Positions 34,672 to 43,129 of a stretch of DNA of 64,000 nt are shown piece by piece. Position numbers and translations under genes: made by a program. Origin of the DNA: Arthrobacter sp. FW305-BF8 (lineage in GTDB: Bacteria > Actinomycetota > Actinomycetes > Actinomycetales > Micrococcaceae). Numbering within the stretch: the stretch's first letter is position 1; every line of letters starts with the position of its first letter. The stretch is from contig NZ_CP084561.1 in NCBI RefSeq assembly GCF_021789315.1, positions 1,240,001 to 1,304,000 on the forward strand, in the 5' to 3' direction. A model generated the notes under the pieces. It was not told where the DNA came from. It was given only the letters and a program-made list of their open reading frames with translations, and searched no databases.

Positions 34672-35448
34672 TCAGCCGTACATCAGCGAGCCCGGCGTGG
34701 TGAGCTTTTCCCCGGTCTCGAGCCAGGTCTTCAGGCCCGAGAGGATCATCGGCCAGCCGCCGTAGAGCTGCTCGTTGGCGCCTTCGCGGAGCTGGTCGTG
34801 CGTGACGGTGAGGTGGCACGAATCGTCGCCGACCGGCTCGATTTCCCAGGTGACGCGGGAAGTGCCCTCGGCCTTGACGTCCTCGCCCCAGAGCGCACGC
34901 ATGGTCTGCACCAGCCGGCGCGGAGGATCGACTTCCAAGTTCTCACCCTCGCCCAGGAGCGCCCCGGCTTTGGGGTTGCCCATCTCGAAGCGGGAGCCCG
35001 GCGTCCAGTCCGACTTCAGCGTGTTCCCGAACTGGTACTTGCTGCGGATGTCGCTGTCCGTGATGGCTTCCCAGAGCCGTTCCGGAGTGGTCTTGATGTA
35101 GATTTCGAAGATCTTTTCCATGGGACTTTCCAATCGGGATTTGAGGTCGCTGAGCGCAGCGGCCCATGGTTCTGCGTATTTGCTCACCCAGCGGTCGTGG
35201 ACGAGCCTGATGGGCACCGGATTGAGGAAGTGCAGTTTCTCGCGGCCGCGGCGCCTGGTCACCACGAGGCCCGCCTCTTCCAGGATCTTCAGGTGCTTCA
35301 TGACGCCGAACCGGGTGATCTCGAACCGCGCCTCCAGCGCGCTCAGGGTCTGTCCGTCCTCGCTGAAGAGCGCGTCCAGCAGGTCCCTGCGGATGGGGTC
35401 GGCGAGGGCCTTGAATACGGCGTCCACATAGTCAGAATAGGTGACCAT
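34672..35448 (-). CDS. ArsR-type HTH regulator fused to an SRPBCC (AHSA1) domain
   Basis: 258 residues. Residues 1-95 are an ArsR winged helix (VFKALADPIRRDLLDALF, LSALEARFEITRFGVMKHLKILEEAGLV), without the metal-binding Cys motif of metal sensors. Residues 108-250 are an AHSA1-type START-like domain (PMEKIFEIYIKTTPERLWEAITD, WTPGSRFEMG, GGWPMILSGLKTWLETG). The fusion suggests a one-component regulator that binds a small hydrophobic ligand. A palindrome covers the start codon, suggesting autoregulation. No clear ribosome site precedes the ATG. Confidence 0.88.
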   Translation of the reverse strand: MVTYSDYVDAVFKALADPIRRDLLDALFSEDGQTLSALEARFEITRFGVMKHLKILEEAGLVVTRRRGREKLHFLNPVPIRLVHDRWVSKYAEPWAAALSDLKSRLESPMEKIFEIYIKTTPERLWEAITDSDIRSKYQFGNTLKSDWTPGSRFEMGNPKAGALLGEGENLEVDPPRRLVQTMRALWGEDVKAEGTSRVTWEIEPVGDDSCHLTVTHDQLREGANEQLYGGWPMILSGLKTWLETGEKLTTPGSLMYG

Positions 35449-35456
35449 TTGGTCAC
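35441..35456. promoter_or_regulatory. Palindrome GTGACC-ATTT-GGTCAC over the start codon of the ArsR fusion
   Basis: Perfect 6-bp arms (35441-35446 and 35451-35456); the complement of CAT at 35446-35448 is the start codon. A dimeric ArsR-type repressor could bind here and block its own transcription. Confidence 0.55.
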
Positions 35457-35658
35457 ATGTCAACGCTTCCAGTGGGTGCCGAGCCGCGTTCAATACACAC
35501 CCGTGAAGGGGGGGTCTGTTGCGGCTGCGGGGCAAAATGCTAGATTCGCCCTACTTCAACACCTTGGCCGGAAGCGCGAGGCACATCATGACTGTGATCA
35601 TGCGACAGCGGGACAACACCGTCGGCCTTTCGGCTTCGGCCTGCGGCGGGTGGTCCTG

Positions 35659-36462
35659 ATGTTGGAACGGTTCCTGGCGCGGCTTGGCCAGAAATCCGCC
35701 AACGACGGCCAGGGACGCCCGGACATCACCGGACCCGTCTACAAGGAGATGGCGCTCCAGCTCACCTCCACTGCGGAGAATTCCACGCCGGACTGGACCA
35801 CCGCGTATGGCTACATCGAGGACATCAATGACGGGCGTGGCTACACCGGCGGGCTCGTCGGGTGGTGCAGCGGCACTGGGGACATGCTGACGCTCGTCGA
35901 GTCTTATGCACAGGCAGCGCCCGGCAACGCACTGCACAAATATGTGCCGGTGCTGCAACCCATCATGGAGGCGAAATACAAGCGCAGGCCGGCGCTGAGC
36001 CACGAGCTGCTGGATCCACACTTCGTGTCCGACTGGGCGAGGGCAGCCAATGACCCCGCCTTCCAGAGGGTCCAGCAGCAGGAACGGGACCGCGTTTACT
36101 GGGGACCGGCGCTGGCAGCGGCAGTGCGGGACGGCGTTGGGCCGCTGGGGCTTGCGATCTACTACGACGTGTCCGTCAACCACGGCCCCGGGGATGACGA
36201 CGAGTCGTTCGGCGGCATCCTGGCTTCGGCGCGTCGCGCCAATCGGCCGCCTGCGGAGGGCGGGGACGAAACCAAGTACCTGAGCGGCGTGGTCGATGCC
36301 CGGGTAAAAATTCTCAAGTCCTGGGGCGACTACCAGCATGACGGCCGCCAGAATATCCACTTCGGACTCCTGAAGTCAGGCAACCTGGAGCTTGTCCCGC
36401 CTTTCAGCTGGTCCATCTATGGCGACCGGTTCGAGCTTGGCTCCTATCCGCAGCCGCGCTAG
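35659..36462 (+). CDS. csn: Chitosanase, glycoside hydrolase family 46
   Basis: 267 residues. The GH46 active site is complete: catalytic Glu40 in LTSTAENSTPDW and Asp58 in EDINDGRGYTGG, 18 residues apart as in the Streptomyces N174 enzyme (Glu22/Asp40), then GWCSGTGDM. Later family segments (YDVSVNHGPG, RVKILKSWGDY) are also there. It should cleave chitosan within the chain. Unusually no signal peptide is visible: the protein starts MLERFLARLGQKSAND, and the upstream in-frame region does not encode one either. Confidence 0.9.
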   Translation: MLERFLARLGQKSANDGQGRPDITGPVYKEMALQLTSTAENSTPDWTTAYGYIEDINDGRGYTGGLVGWCSGTGDMLTLVESYAQAAPGNALHKYVPVLQPIMEAKYKRRPALSHELLDPHFVSDWARAANDPAFQRVQQQERDRVYWGPALAAAVRDGVGPLGLAIYYDVSVNHGPGDDDESFGGILASARRANRPPAEGGDETKYLSGVVDARVKILKSWGDYQHDGRQNIHFGLLKSGNLELVPPFSWSIYGDRFELGSYPQPR

Positions 36463-36480
36463 CCGGGCTCGCTGACCCGC

Positions 36481-38238
36481 CTAAGTCGCCAGCGTCAGCA
36501 GCTTCCCCTCGGTCACGGCCTGGCGGGAGAGCGTCTTGTAGCCCTCCTGCTCGAAGAGCACGGTGATCACGTCCTCCTCGTGCCGCATGACGATGCCCGC
36601 GCCCCACTCCTTGTGAACCACTGCCGCCTGGAGCGGGAAGGATTCCCCGCCGGCGGCAGCCGCGGCGCCGTCGTCGTAATCCTCCTCATAAGCCGAGCCG
36701 TCCGCGCAGTTGTCGCAGTTGCCGCAGGGCTCGGGCAGGTCCTCGCCGAAGTAGCCCAGCAGGAACTGGCGCCGGCAGGCATCGGTCTCCGCGTAGCCCC
36801 GCGCCATCTCGATCCGGGACCGGTCCACACGCTGGCGTGCTTCGGCGAGTTCGACGGCGTGTTCCACCACCTTGGGCAGCTTGGCGTCGGTGTCCAGCCG
36901 GATGCCCCGCTTGAGGGCCTTCACGGAGCGGGTCTCCTGCAGTTCGTTGAGCAGGCCGGTCAGACGCCGCGACGGGATGCCGGTCTGCTCGGCGAGCGCC
37001 TTCTGGGTGACCGGGCCGTCGGCGGCGCGCAACGCGGTGAGGACGGCGAGCAGCGCGTCCTCGTCCGGCTTGTGCGTGCCGAAGAACTTGCGCAGGCCCA
37101 GATCCTCGGGCCGGTAGTGCAGGACGGCGGAGGCAGGGTCTCCGTCGCGGCCGGAGCGGCCGATCTCCTGGTAATAGGCGTCGAGGGACTCGGGGATGTC
37201 GGCGTGGATCACGAAGCGGACGTTGGGCTTGTCGATGCCCATGCCGAACGCGGTGGTGGCCACCACAACGTCGAGTTCGTCGTCGAGGAACTGCTCGTGG
37301 ACCTGGTCGCGCTCGCTCTGCTTCCTGCCGGCGTGATACGCCGCGGCACGCAGCCCGCGCTCGGTAAGTTCCGCCGCATAGGTCTCGGTGTCCTTACGGG
37401 TGGCGGCGTACAGCAGGCCGGGACCCTTGAGGCCTGCCACCTGCTCGACGACGGCGCGCCACTTGTCCCGGGCCTCGAGGTGCCGGACGACGTCGAGCCG
37501 GATGTTGGGCCGGTCGAAGCCGCGGACCAGCACCAGCGGGTCCTTCATGCGCAGGCGCTGCTGGATCTCGTCACGCACCGGGGGAGAGGCGGTGGCGGTG
37601 AGCGCGGCGACGGGCGGGTTGCCGAGCTGCGCGCGGACCTCGCCCAGGCGCAGGTAGTCGGGGCGGAAGTCGTGCCCCCAGGAGGAGACGCAATGGGCCT
37701 CGTCCACCACGAACAGCGAGACGTCCATGGCGGCCAGCCGCTCCACGGTCTCGGTCTTGGCCAGTTGCTCGGGGGCCAGGAAGAGGAATGCCGCCTCGCC
37801 CCGCTCGGCGGCCTCCCACGCGTCGGCCACCTCCGAATCCTTCCGGCCGGAGTTGATGGCAGCGGCGGACGCCCCGCCCAGGTCCTCCAGCAGGCCGTCC
37901 AGCTGGTCCTCCTGGAGGGCAATCAACGGGGAAACGACGACGGCGGGACCGCGCCTTGCGCTGTTGGCAGCGGCGGCGTCGGGGTGCTTGGCTTCGTGGC
38001 CGCCGTGGATGAACAGGGCGGCAACCTGGTAGATGGCCGACTTGCCGTAACCAGTGGGCATGACGGCGAGGACATCGCGGCCCTTGACGAGGGCACGCAT
38101 GCCCGCGAGCTGGCCGTCCCGAAGGTGGGGGAGCCCGTAGGCGTCGGCGGCGAGCTGGCGGAGGCCGGCGTCGGGATCGCTGTTGGTATCTGTGCTGTTG
38201 CCGGTTGTGTCAGGTGTGGCGGCGAGGGCTTCGGTCAT
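36481..38238 (-). CDS. recQ: ATP-dependent DNA helicase RecQ
   Basis: 585 residues. Walker A MPTGYGKS near 60-67, the DEAH box VDEAHCVSSWGHDFRPDY near 180-197, helicase-C motifs GMGIDKPNVRFVIHADIP and YYQEIGRSGRDGDPA, and the RecQ zinc subdomain with CRRQFLLGYFGE and CGNCDNC at about 486-509. No HRDC domain follows; the C-terminus is a short domain ending GKLLTLAT. It unwinds DNA 3' to 5' in repair. The ATG at 38238 with GGAGC upstream was preferred to a TTG at 38265. Confidence 0.92.
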   Translation of the reverse strand: MTEALAATPDTTGNSTDTNSDPDAGLRQLAADAYGLPHLRDGQLAGMRALVKGRDVLAVMPTGYGKSAIYQVAALFIHGGHEAKHPDAAAANSARRGPAVVVSPLIALQEDQLDGLLEDLGGASAAAINSGRKDSEVADAWEAAERGEAAFLFLAPEQLAKTETVERLAAMDVSLFVVDEAHCVSSWGHDFRPDYLRLGEVRAQLGNPPVAALTATASPPVRDEIQQRLRMKDPLVLVRGFDRPNIRLDVVRHLEARDKWRAVVEQVAGLKGPGLLYAATRKDTETYAAELTERGLRAAAYHAGRKQSERDQVHEQFLDDELDVVVATTAFGMGIDKPNVRFVIHADIPESLDAYYQEIGRSGRDGDPASAVLHYRPEDLGLRKFFGTHKPDEDALLAVLTALRAADGPVTQKALAEQTGIPSRRLTGLLNELQETRSVKALKRGIRLDTDAKLPKVVEHAVELAEARQRVDRSRIEMARGYAETDACRRQFLLGYFGEDLPEPCGNCDNCADGSAYEEDYDDGAAAAAGGESFPLQAAVVHKEWGAGIVMRHEEDVITVLFEQEGYKTLSRQAVTEGKLLTLAT

Positions 38239-38317
38239 GGTGGCAGCTCCGTACGGGCGTTCCAAGGCCGGGTGTCTTCAGCCGTGGAATCCACCCTAGT
38301 GCGAGGTCCGCCGCGAG

Positions 38318-38363
38318 TCATGTCCCGATGGTGCCGTCATGTCCCGATAGTGCCGTCATGTCC
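38318..38363. repeat. 19-bp tandem repeat, about 2.4 copies
   Basis: The unit TCATGTCCCGATGGTGCCG at 38318-38336 recurs at 38337-38355 with one change, and a third partial copy begins at 38356. It lies about 80 bases upstream of recQ, in its probable promoter region. Confidence 0.8.
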
Positions 38364-38431
38364 GCCACAGGGCAGGGGCATCTGCGGACCGGCCCGCCAC
38401 ACAGCCGGCGGGCCCGTCATTTTGTCGCCCG

Positions 38432-38752
38432 TCAGAGCGAACGGATCCTTCGGACCCCAGTTCCTCGTTCCCCGGCCCCTAAGTCCGCGGCCGGGAAGCG
38501 CGTATGGGAGTGGATTCTCACGGTAGCGTGGGCGGCCCTGGACTTCGGGATGATGACCTCGCCATGCCCGCCGCGGCTCATGTCGCGGATAAGTCCGGTC
38601 CCGGCGACTTCCCTGGTCCAGGCAATCCCCGCCACGGCAGCCTCTTTGGTGGGGTAGTTCACCGAGACGGCCACCAGGCCGCCCGTCCCGTCCAGAAGCC
38701 TGACGCGGAAGCCGCCGTCCGGGGCATCGATGATTTCAAAGTAGCCGGCCAT
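38432..38752 (-). CDS. DUF1508 family protein
   Basis: 106 residues. The N-terminal 60 residues follow the DUF1508/YegP pattern (YFEIIDAPDGGFRVRLLDGTGGLVAVS, YPTKEAAVAGI), a small beta-beta-alpha unit found singly here. The C-terminal 45 residues are basic and unrecognised. AAGGGG precedes the ATG at 38752. Function unknown. Confidence 0.82.
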   Translation of the reverse strand: MAGYFEIIDAPDGGFRVRLLDGTGGLVAVSVNYPTKEAAVAGIAWTREVAGTGLIRDMSRGGHGEVIIPKSRAAHATVRIHSHTRFPAADLGAGERGTGVRRIRSL

Positions 38753-38935
38753 GACAAACCCCTTCGTTCGTGCATCTTCTTGCCATGTCCCCTTAGCCTA
38801 TTTTGGACCTTTCCTGCCCGGAAGGACCGCCCTTTTGAGCGCCGGAATCCGGAAAGCAATTAACCGTTGTTGCGCCGAGCGGCCGGTGGGAAGATCTAGC
38901 TGCCGAATACGGCCACAAGCTCAAAGGAGACGGAG

Positions 38936-39352
38936 ATGGCTGGCGGACAAGGATTGATCAGGCGGTTTTACAACGAGGTGCTGACCGGCGGAAATCTGGC
39001 GCTCATCGACGAGATGGTGGCGGACGACGTCGTCGACCACGAGGAGGGCTTTCCGGGGCAGCCGCCGGGCAAGGAAGGTGTGAAGTTCTACGTCAACGCG
39101 GTCCGGACCGCGTTTCCGGACCTCGCCGTCAAGACCAGTGAGCCGGCGCTCGCGGACGGGGATCTCGAGGCCGTGCACGTAACCCTGACGGGAACGCACC
39201 AGGGCGACTTCGCGGGCGTGTCGGCCACCGGCAAGTCGGTGGAATTCTCGGGCATCGACATCATCCGGGTGCAGGACGGCAAAGTGGCAGAACACTGGGG
39301 ATCGACGGACACCATGAGCCTGATGCAGCAGATTGGAGCCGTGCCAAAGTAG
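38936..39352 (+). CDS. SnoaL-like ester cyclase family protein
   Basis: 138 residues with the SnoaL/NTF2-like fold signature: LIRRFYNEVLTGGNLALIDEMVADDVVDH, then FYVNAVRTAFPDLAVK, GTHQGDF and IDIIRVQDGKVAEHWGSTD. Members include polyketide cyclases and many uncharacterised proteins; no polyketide genes are nearby, so the role is open. AAAGGAG precedes the ATG. Confidence 0.9.
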   Translation: MAGGQGLIRRFYNEVLTGGNLALIDEMVADDVVDHEEGFPGQPPGKEGVKFYVNAVRTAFPDLAVKTSEPALADGDLEAVHVTLTGTHQGDFAGVSATGKSVEFSGIDIIRVQDGKVAEHWGSTDTMSLMQQIGAVPK

Positions 39353-39765
39353 GGCCGGATTAGCGGGCCCAAAACAAACAAGAAGTGCGGCGACGGCGGG
39401 CGACGCGCGCCGTCGTCGTGCGTCTTTCCGGCGCGTCGGCCGGGACGCGCCGTGGCGTCCCCGCGCGCCCACCGGAAGCCCTGTATCATCCCTTCAGGGG
39501 GCGGTGACGCCGAAGCGTCGACCCGGGGGGACAGCAGCAGATGTGCAAGCCATGAGGCCTTAAGAAAATGGGCTTTTGAAGCCATGTGCCCGCCGTCCAG
39601 CCACGTGTTATCCACCACAAGGTCCCGCTCACGCGGTGTTCCTGCCCAGGTGGATTCCGGCTCGACCACCCACACTACTGCACCACCCCTTTCGCACTGC
39701 CACCCTTCTTTCCTCACTCCGCCACCTCGGCGAGCCCTGCCGTCGCCTGCCCTGAAAGGACCGCA
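39353..39765. other. Intergenic region upstream of the TM2 protein
   Basis: 413 bases without a gene. A hairpin with arms CGACGGCG (39391-39398) and CGCCGTCG (39408-39415) probably terminates the SnoaL-like gene. The last 190 bases are C-rich on the plus strand and should hold the promoter of the TM2 gene; GAAAGGA at 39754-39760 is its ribosome site. Confidence 0.5.
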
Positions 39766-40845
39766 ATGAGCCACCCCGGCCCAGCCCTGCCGCCGCCCTC
39801 CGACTACACCACCTACGGGGCGCCGCAGTATGCGAACGGGCAGTTGTTGGACGGGCAGAACGCGGGGCAGGCGTATCCGGGGCCGTACGGGTCCTTCCCG
39901 GGGCAGTACGGGGCGGAACCGCAGAAGTCCTTCCTGGTCACCTGGCTTTTCTCGCTGCTCCTGGGTGTATTGGGCGTGGACCGGTTCTATCTCCGCAAGA
40001 CCGGCACGGGCATCGCCAAGCTGCTGACGCTGGGCGGATTGGGCTGGTGGGCTCTGGCGGATCTGGTCATTACGCTGGCCGGAAAGCAGACGGACAAGAA
40101 CGGCCGGCCGCTGGCGGGGTATGCGCAGCACAAGAAGGTGGCTGTTGTGGTCACGGTTGTCTTTTTGGTGGTCAACCTGGTGATCGGCGTGTTGAGCGGG
40201 ATTGCTGCCGTCGCTATTGTCCGGCAGGCCTCCACTCCGCCGATCGTCACCGCCGCTCCTGTGACCGCGGAGAGCGCCGCCTCGGATCCCTCGGCGGATC
40301 CGGCGGCCACCGGGGAAGCAGCTGCAGGGGAAGACAGGCCGCGCCTGGCAGCGCAGACGCTGACGGGCACCGGCGACGCCGTCAAGACGGTGGACCTCAA
40401 GGGCGTCCCCGCCGTGGTGACGTTCACGTGCAAGGCCTGCAGCGGCAACACGGTCCTGGAAACCAACGGACATGAGATGCTCCTGGTCAACGCCGTTGGC
40501 GCGTACGCAGGCTCGCACCTCGTGGACACCAGCACGGCGGCCACCACCGAACTGGCCATTAGCGCCGACTCCGCGTGGACACTGAAGATCGAGGACATCG
40601 ACAGCGTTCCCACCTCAACGGACAAGGTGAGCGGCCACGGCGACATGGTTCTCTACTGGGATGCGTTCAGTGACAAGGCTGCGATCACCAACAAGGGCGA
40701 AGGCAACTTCGTGGTGCAGGGCTTCGGCAGCGAGGTTCCCGAGCTGCCCGTCAACAAGATCGGCGACTACAGCGGCACCGTGAAGCTCACCCCCGGCTTC
40801 GTCCAGGTCAACTCCGACGGTGACTGGACCATCGCGGCGAAGTAG
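39766..40845 (+). CDS. TM2 domain membrane protein with extracytoplasmic domain
   Basis: 359 residues. An N-terminal Pro/Gly/Tyr-rich region is followed by a TM2 domain near 55-110 (FLVTWLFSLLLGVLGVDRFYLRKTGTGIAKLLTLGGLGWWALADL) and a further helix at about 125-150. A Ser/Ala-rich linker leads to a beta-rich C-terminal domain with CKACSG that is probably outside the membrane. Function unknown; a second TM2 protein lies at 56336. Confidence 0.87.
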   Translation: MSHPGPALPPPSDYTTYGAPQYANGQLLDGQNAGQAYPGPYGSFPGQYGAEPQKSFLVTWLFSLLLGVLGVDRFYLRKTGTGIAKLLTLGGLGWWALADLVITLAGKQTDKNGRPLAGYAQHKKVAVVVTVVFLVVNLVIGVLSGIAAVAIVRQASTPPIVTAAPVTAESAASDPSADPAATGEAAAGEDRPRLAAQTLTGTGDAVKTVDLKGVPAVVTFTCKACSGNTVLETNGHEMLLVNAVGAYAGSHLVDTSTAATTELAISADSAWTLKIEDIDSVPTSTDKVSGHGDMVLYWDAFSDKAAITNKGEGNFVVQGFGSEVPELPVNKIGDYSGTVKLTPGFVQVNSDGDWTIAAK

Positions 40846-40863
40846 CGTTTTCCCTACCCACTG

Positions 40864-40910
40864 AAGGCCCCGCAGGACCCGGCACTTGTGCCAGGTTTGC
40901 GGGGCCTTTT
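40864..40910 (+). terminator. Intrinsic terminator
   Basis: Arms AAGGCCCCGCA (40864-40874) and TGCGGGGCCTT (40898-40908) followed by TT, 18 bases after the stop of the TM2 gene. Confidence 0.88.
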
Positions 40911-40953
40911 GCGTCCGCCGGTTGAGCTTGCCGAAACCACGTTGAACGGTACA

Positions 40954-41019
40954 CCCAACTGACCGGCAGTTGTTGTCGTTATGGGCGCTCAAAACGACAA
41001 CAACTGCGAGCTACTTGGG
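40954..41019. repeat. Palindromic element, copy C
   Basis: Near-perfect inverted repeat around GGCGCT with core GGCAGTTGTTGTCGTT and its complement, same family as copies A, B and D; the arms extend imperfectly to CCCAACTGAC / AGCTACTTGGG. Confidence 0.88.
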
Positions 41020-41169
41020 CGCCTCGCGCATTCAGCCCAGATAAGAACTTCGGCTCAAATGAGAAATTATTCTTGTTTTAAACCCGGCGGGCACCTACGC
41101 TGGGAAGGAACTAATTCGCCGCTGCAGTGAAGCGCGGCGCCTCACCAGGCAGGGATGAAGGAAGCGCCG

Positions 41170-41946
41170 ATGAAAACCCCCACACCCTTTGATCTAACGG
41201 GGCGCCGTGCCCTGGTAACCGGCTCCTCGCGGGGCATCGGAGAGGCCTTGGCCCACGGCTTGGCCACCGCCGGCGCGAGCGTGGTGCTGCACGGCTTTGA
41301 CCCGGACCGCCTGGAGCGGACGCGCCAGGTGTTTGCCGAGCGCTTTGGCGGGGACCGGGTAGATGCTGTGGCCTTCGACATCACGGACGAGGATTCCGTC
41401 GCCCGGGGTATCGCGCACGTTGAGGAGAACCTGGGCGAGCTGGACATCCTGGTCAACAACGCCGGAATCCAGCACCGCGTCCCGCTGCTGGACCTGGCCG
41501 TCGACGACTGGAACCGCGTGATCTCAACCGACCTGACGAGTGCTTTCCTCGTGGGCAGGGAAGTGGCGCGAAGGATGCTGCCGAGGGCCCGGGGCAAGAT
41601 CGTCAACATCGGCTCGGTCCAGTCTGACCTCGCGCGGCCCACGATTGGGGCGTACACAGCGGCCAAGGGCGGCCTGCGGAACCTGACGCGTGCAATGACC
41701 GCCGAATGGGCCGCAGCCGGGCTCCAGATCAACGCGGTCGCGCCGGGATACATCCATACCGAGATGACCCAGGCCCTGGTGGACGACCCCGAGTTCAACT
41801 CCTGGATCTGCAAACGGACTCCCGCCGCCCGCTGGGGGACAGTGCAGGATCTCATGGGTCCCGTGCAGTGGCTGGCCTCGGACGCCTCAGCCTATGTCAA
41901 CGGACAGACCATCTTCATCGATGGCGGAATGACGGCGGTGGTGTGA
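41170..41946 (+). CDS. idnO: SDR oxidoreductase, gluconate 5-dehydrogenase-like
   Basis: 258 residues. Classical SDR: TGSSRGIG at 17-24, NNAGIQHRVPL, catalytic Ser149, Tyr162 and Lys166 (AYTAAKGG). The segments IQHRVPLLD and SVQSDLARPTIGAY are typical of IdnO/gluconate 5-dehydrogenases, which interconvert gluconate and 5-ketogluconate. The start at 41170 has GGAAG upstream; ATG at 41155 would add five residues. Directly followed by an idonate dehydrogenase-like gene, which supports the role. Confidence 0.87.
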   Translation: MKTPTPFDLTGRRALVTGSSRGIGEALAHGLATAGASVVLHGFDPDRLERTRQVFAERFGGDRVDAVAFDITDEDSVARGIAHVEENLGELDILVNNAGIQHRVPLLDLAVDDWNRVISTDLTSAFLVGREVARRMLPRARGKIVNIGSVQSDLARPTIGAYTAAKGGLRNLTRAMTAEWAAAGLQINAVAPGYIHTEMTQALVDDPEFNSWICKRTPAARWGTVQDLMGPVQWLASDASAYVNGQTIFIDGGMTAVV

Positions 41947-41947
41947 C

Positions 41948-43129
41948 ATGGCGGATCTCAGCAGCACGGTGCCCGGAACAGTGCTCGAAGTCCCCGGCGC
42001 CCCGCTCGAAGTAACCGGCGCAGCCCTGGTGGTGCACGGCGTGGATGACCTGCGCCTGGATCCGGTGAAGCCGGCAGAACCGCGAAGCGATGAGGCCGTT
42101 GTGCAGATTGCTTACGGCGGCATTTGCGGTTCCGACCTCCACTACTGGCTTCACGGCGCCGCCGGTGAATCAGTCCTTCGCGAGCCGCTTGTCCTCGGGC
42201 ATGAAGTGGTGGGCACAGTGACGCAGGCGGCAGTGGACGGTTCGGGACCGGCAGTGGGTACCAGCGTGGCAGTCCATCCGGCCACTCCAGGGGGCAACGA
42301 TGCCCGCTACCCGCAGGACCGTCCCAATCTGTCTCCGGGGTGCACGTACCTCGGCAGCGCGGCCCGGTACCCGCATACGCAGGGCGCGTTCAGCCAGTAT
42401 TCGGCACTGCCCACCAGAATGCTTCGTCCGCTGCCCGGTGGCCTGTCGCTGCGGGCGGCCGCGCTCGCCGAACCGGCCAGCGTTGCCTGGCATGCCGTCG
42501 CCCGCGCAGGTGACGTCCGCGGCAAACGCGCGCTGGTGATCGGCAGCGGCCCGATCGGATGCCTGGCTGTCGCGGTACTCAAGCGTGCCGGCGCCGCGGA
42601 AGTCATCGCCGTCGACGTGCACGAGGAGCCCCTGCAGCGCGCACGCCTGGTGGGTGCTACGGGCACCATCCTGGCGTCCGACGCCGATGCTATCGCTGCC
42701 GTTGAAGCCGACGTCACCGTGGAGTCCTCGGGGAACCACCGCGGCCTGGACTCGGCCATCCGGGGAACGATGCGCGGCGGCAAGGTGGTGATGGTGGGAC
42801 TTCTTCCCAGCGGAGCGCAGCCGGTGACGATCTCGCTTGCCATCACGCGGGAACTGGACCTCCTCGGCTCCTTCCGCTTCAACGCCGAAATGGATGAGGT
42901 CCTCGCCGCGCTCGCCGACGGAAGCCTGTTCGTGGATCCGGTGATTACCCACGAGTACCCGTTCAGCGAGGCCCTAGAAGCCTTCAACACCGCCAAGGAC
43001 GCACGCCGCTCGGGCAAGGTCCTGATCTCCTTCACCACGGATACAGGCACCCCCGATACAGCCACAGCCACAGCCGACACAGCCACAGCCGACACAGCCA
43101 CAGCCAACACCGCCACAGGAGCGATCTGA
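41948..43129 (+). CDS. idnD: L-idonate 5-dehydrogenase-like zinc alcohol dehydrogenase
   Basis: 393 residues. Catalytic zinc ligands Cys60 (GICGSDLHYW), His85 and Glu86 (VLGHEVVG); Rossmann motif VIGSGPIGCLA. It would oxidise L-idonate to 5-ketogluconate, the substrate of IdnO. The structural-zinc loop, normally four cysteines, keeps only one (PNLSPGCTYLG). The last 30 residues are a Thr/Ala/Asp repeat encoded by 15-nt tandem units. It starts one base after the idnO stop. Confidence 0.85.
   Translation: MADLSSTVPGTVLEVPGAPLEVTGAALVVHGVDDLRLDPVKPAEPRSDEAVVQIAYGGICGSDLHYWLHGAAGESVLREPLVLGHEVVGTVTQAAVDGSGPAVGTSVAVHPATPGGNDARYPQDRPNLSPGCTYLGSAARYPHTQGAFSQYSALPTRMLRPLPGGLSLRAAALAEPASVAWHAVARAGDVRGKRALVIGSGPIGCLAVAVLKRAGAAEVIAVDVHEEPLQRARLVGATGTILASDADAIAAVEADVTVESSGNHRGLDSAIRGTMRGGKVVMVGLLPSGAQPVTISLAITRELDLLGSFRFNAEMDEVLAALADGSLFVDPVITHEYPFSEALEAFNTAKDARRSGKVLISFTTDTGTPDTATATADTATADTATANTATGAI
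43055..43119 (+). repeat. 15-nt tandem repeat at the 3' end of idnD
   Basis: Units of GACACAGCCACAGCC at 43076-43090 and 43091-43105, with partial or diverged copies before and after. They encode repeated DTATA at the C-terminus. Length changes would keep frame. Confidence 0.82.

Larger units (their letters stand above)
40846..41169. other. Intergenic region, TM2 gene to idnO
   Basis: 324 bases holding, in order, the terminator of the TM2 gene, a short GGTTGAGCTTGCCGAAACC repeat (40919-40939), palindrome copy C, and an AT-richer stretch (41041-41090) that is the likely promoter of the idn genes. Confidence 0.55.

Noticed and set aside
33355..35658. A very long plus-strand open frame leading into the chitosanase gene
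   Set aside because: It runs antisense to terC and the ArsR-SRPBCC fusion, both with clear families. Only the part from 35659 has GH46 motifs; the rest is a GC-rich shadow frame.
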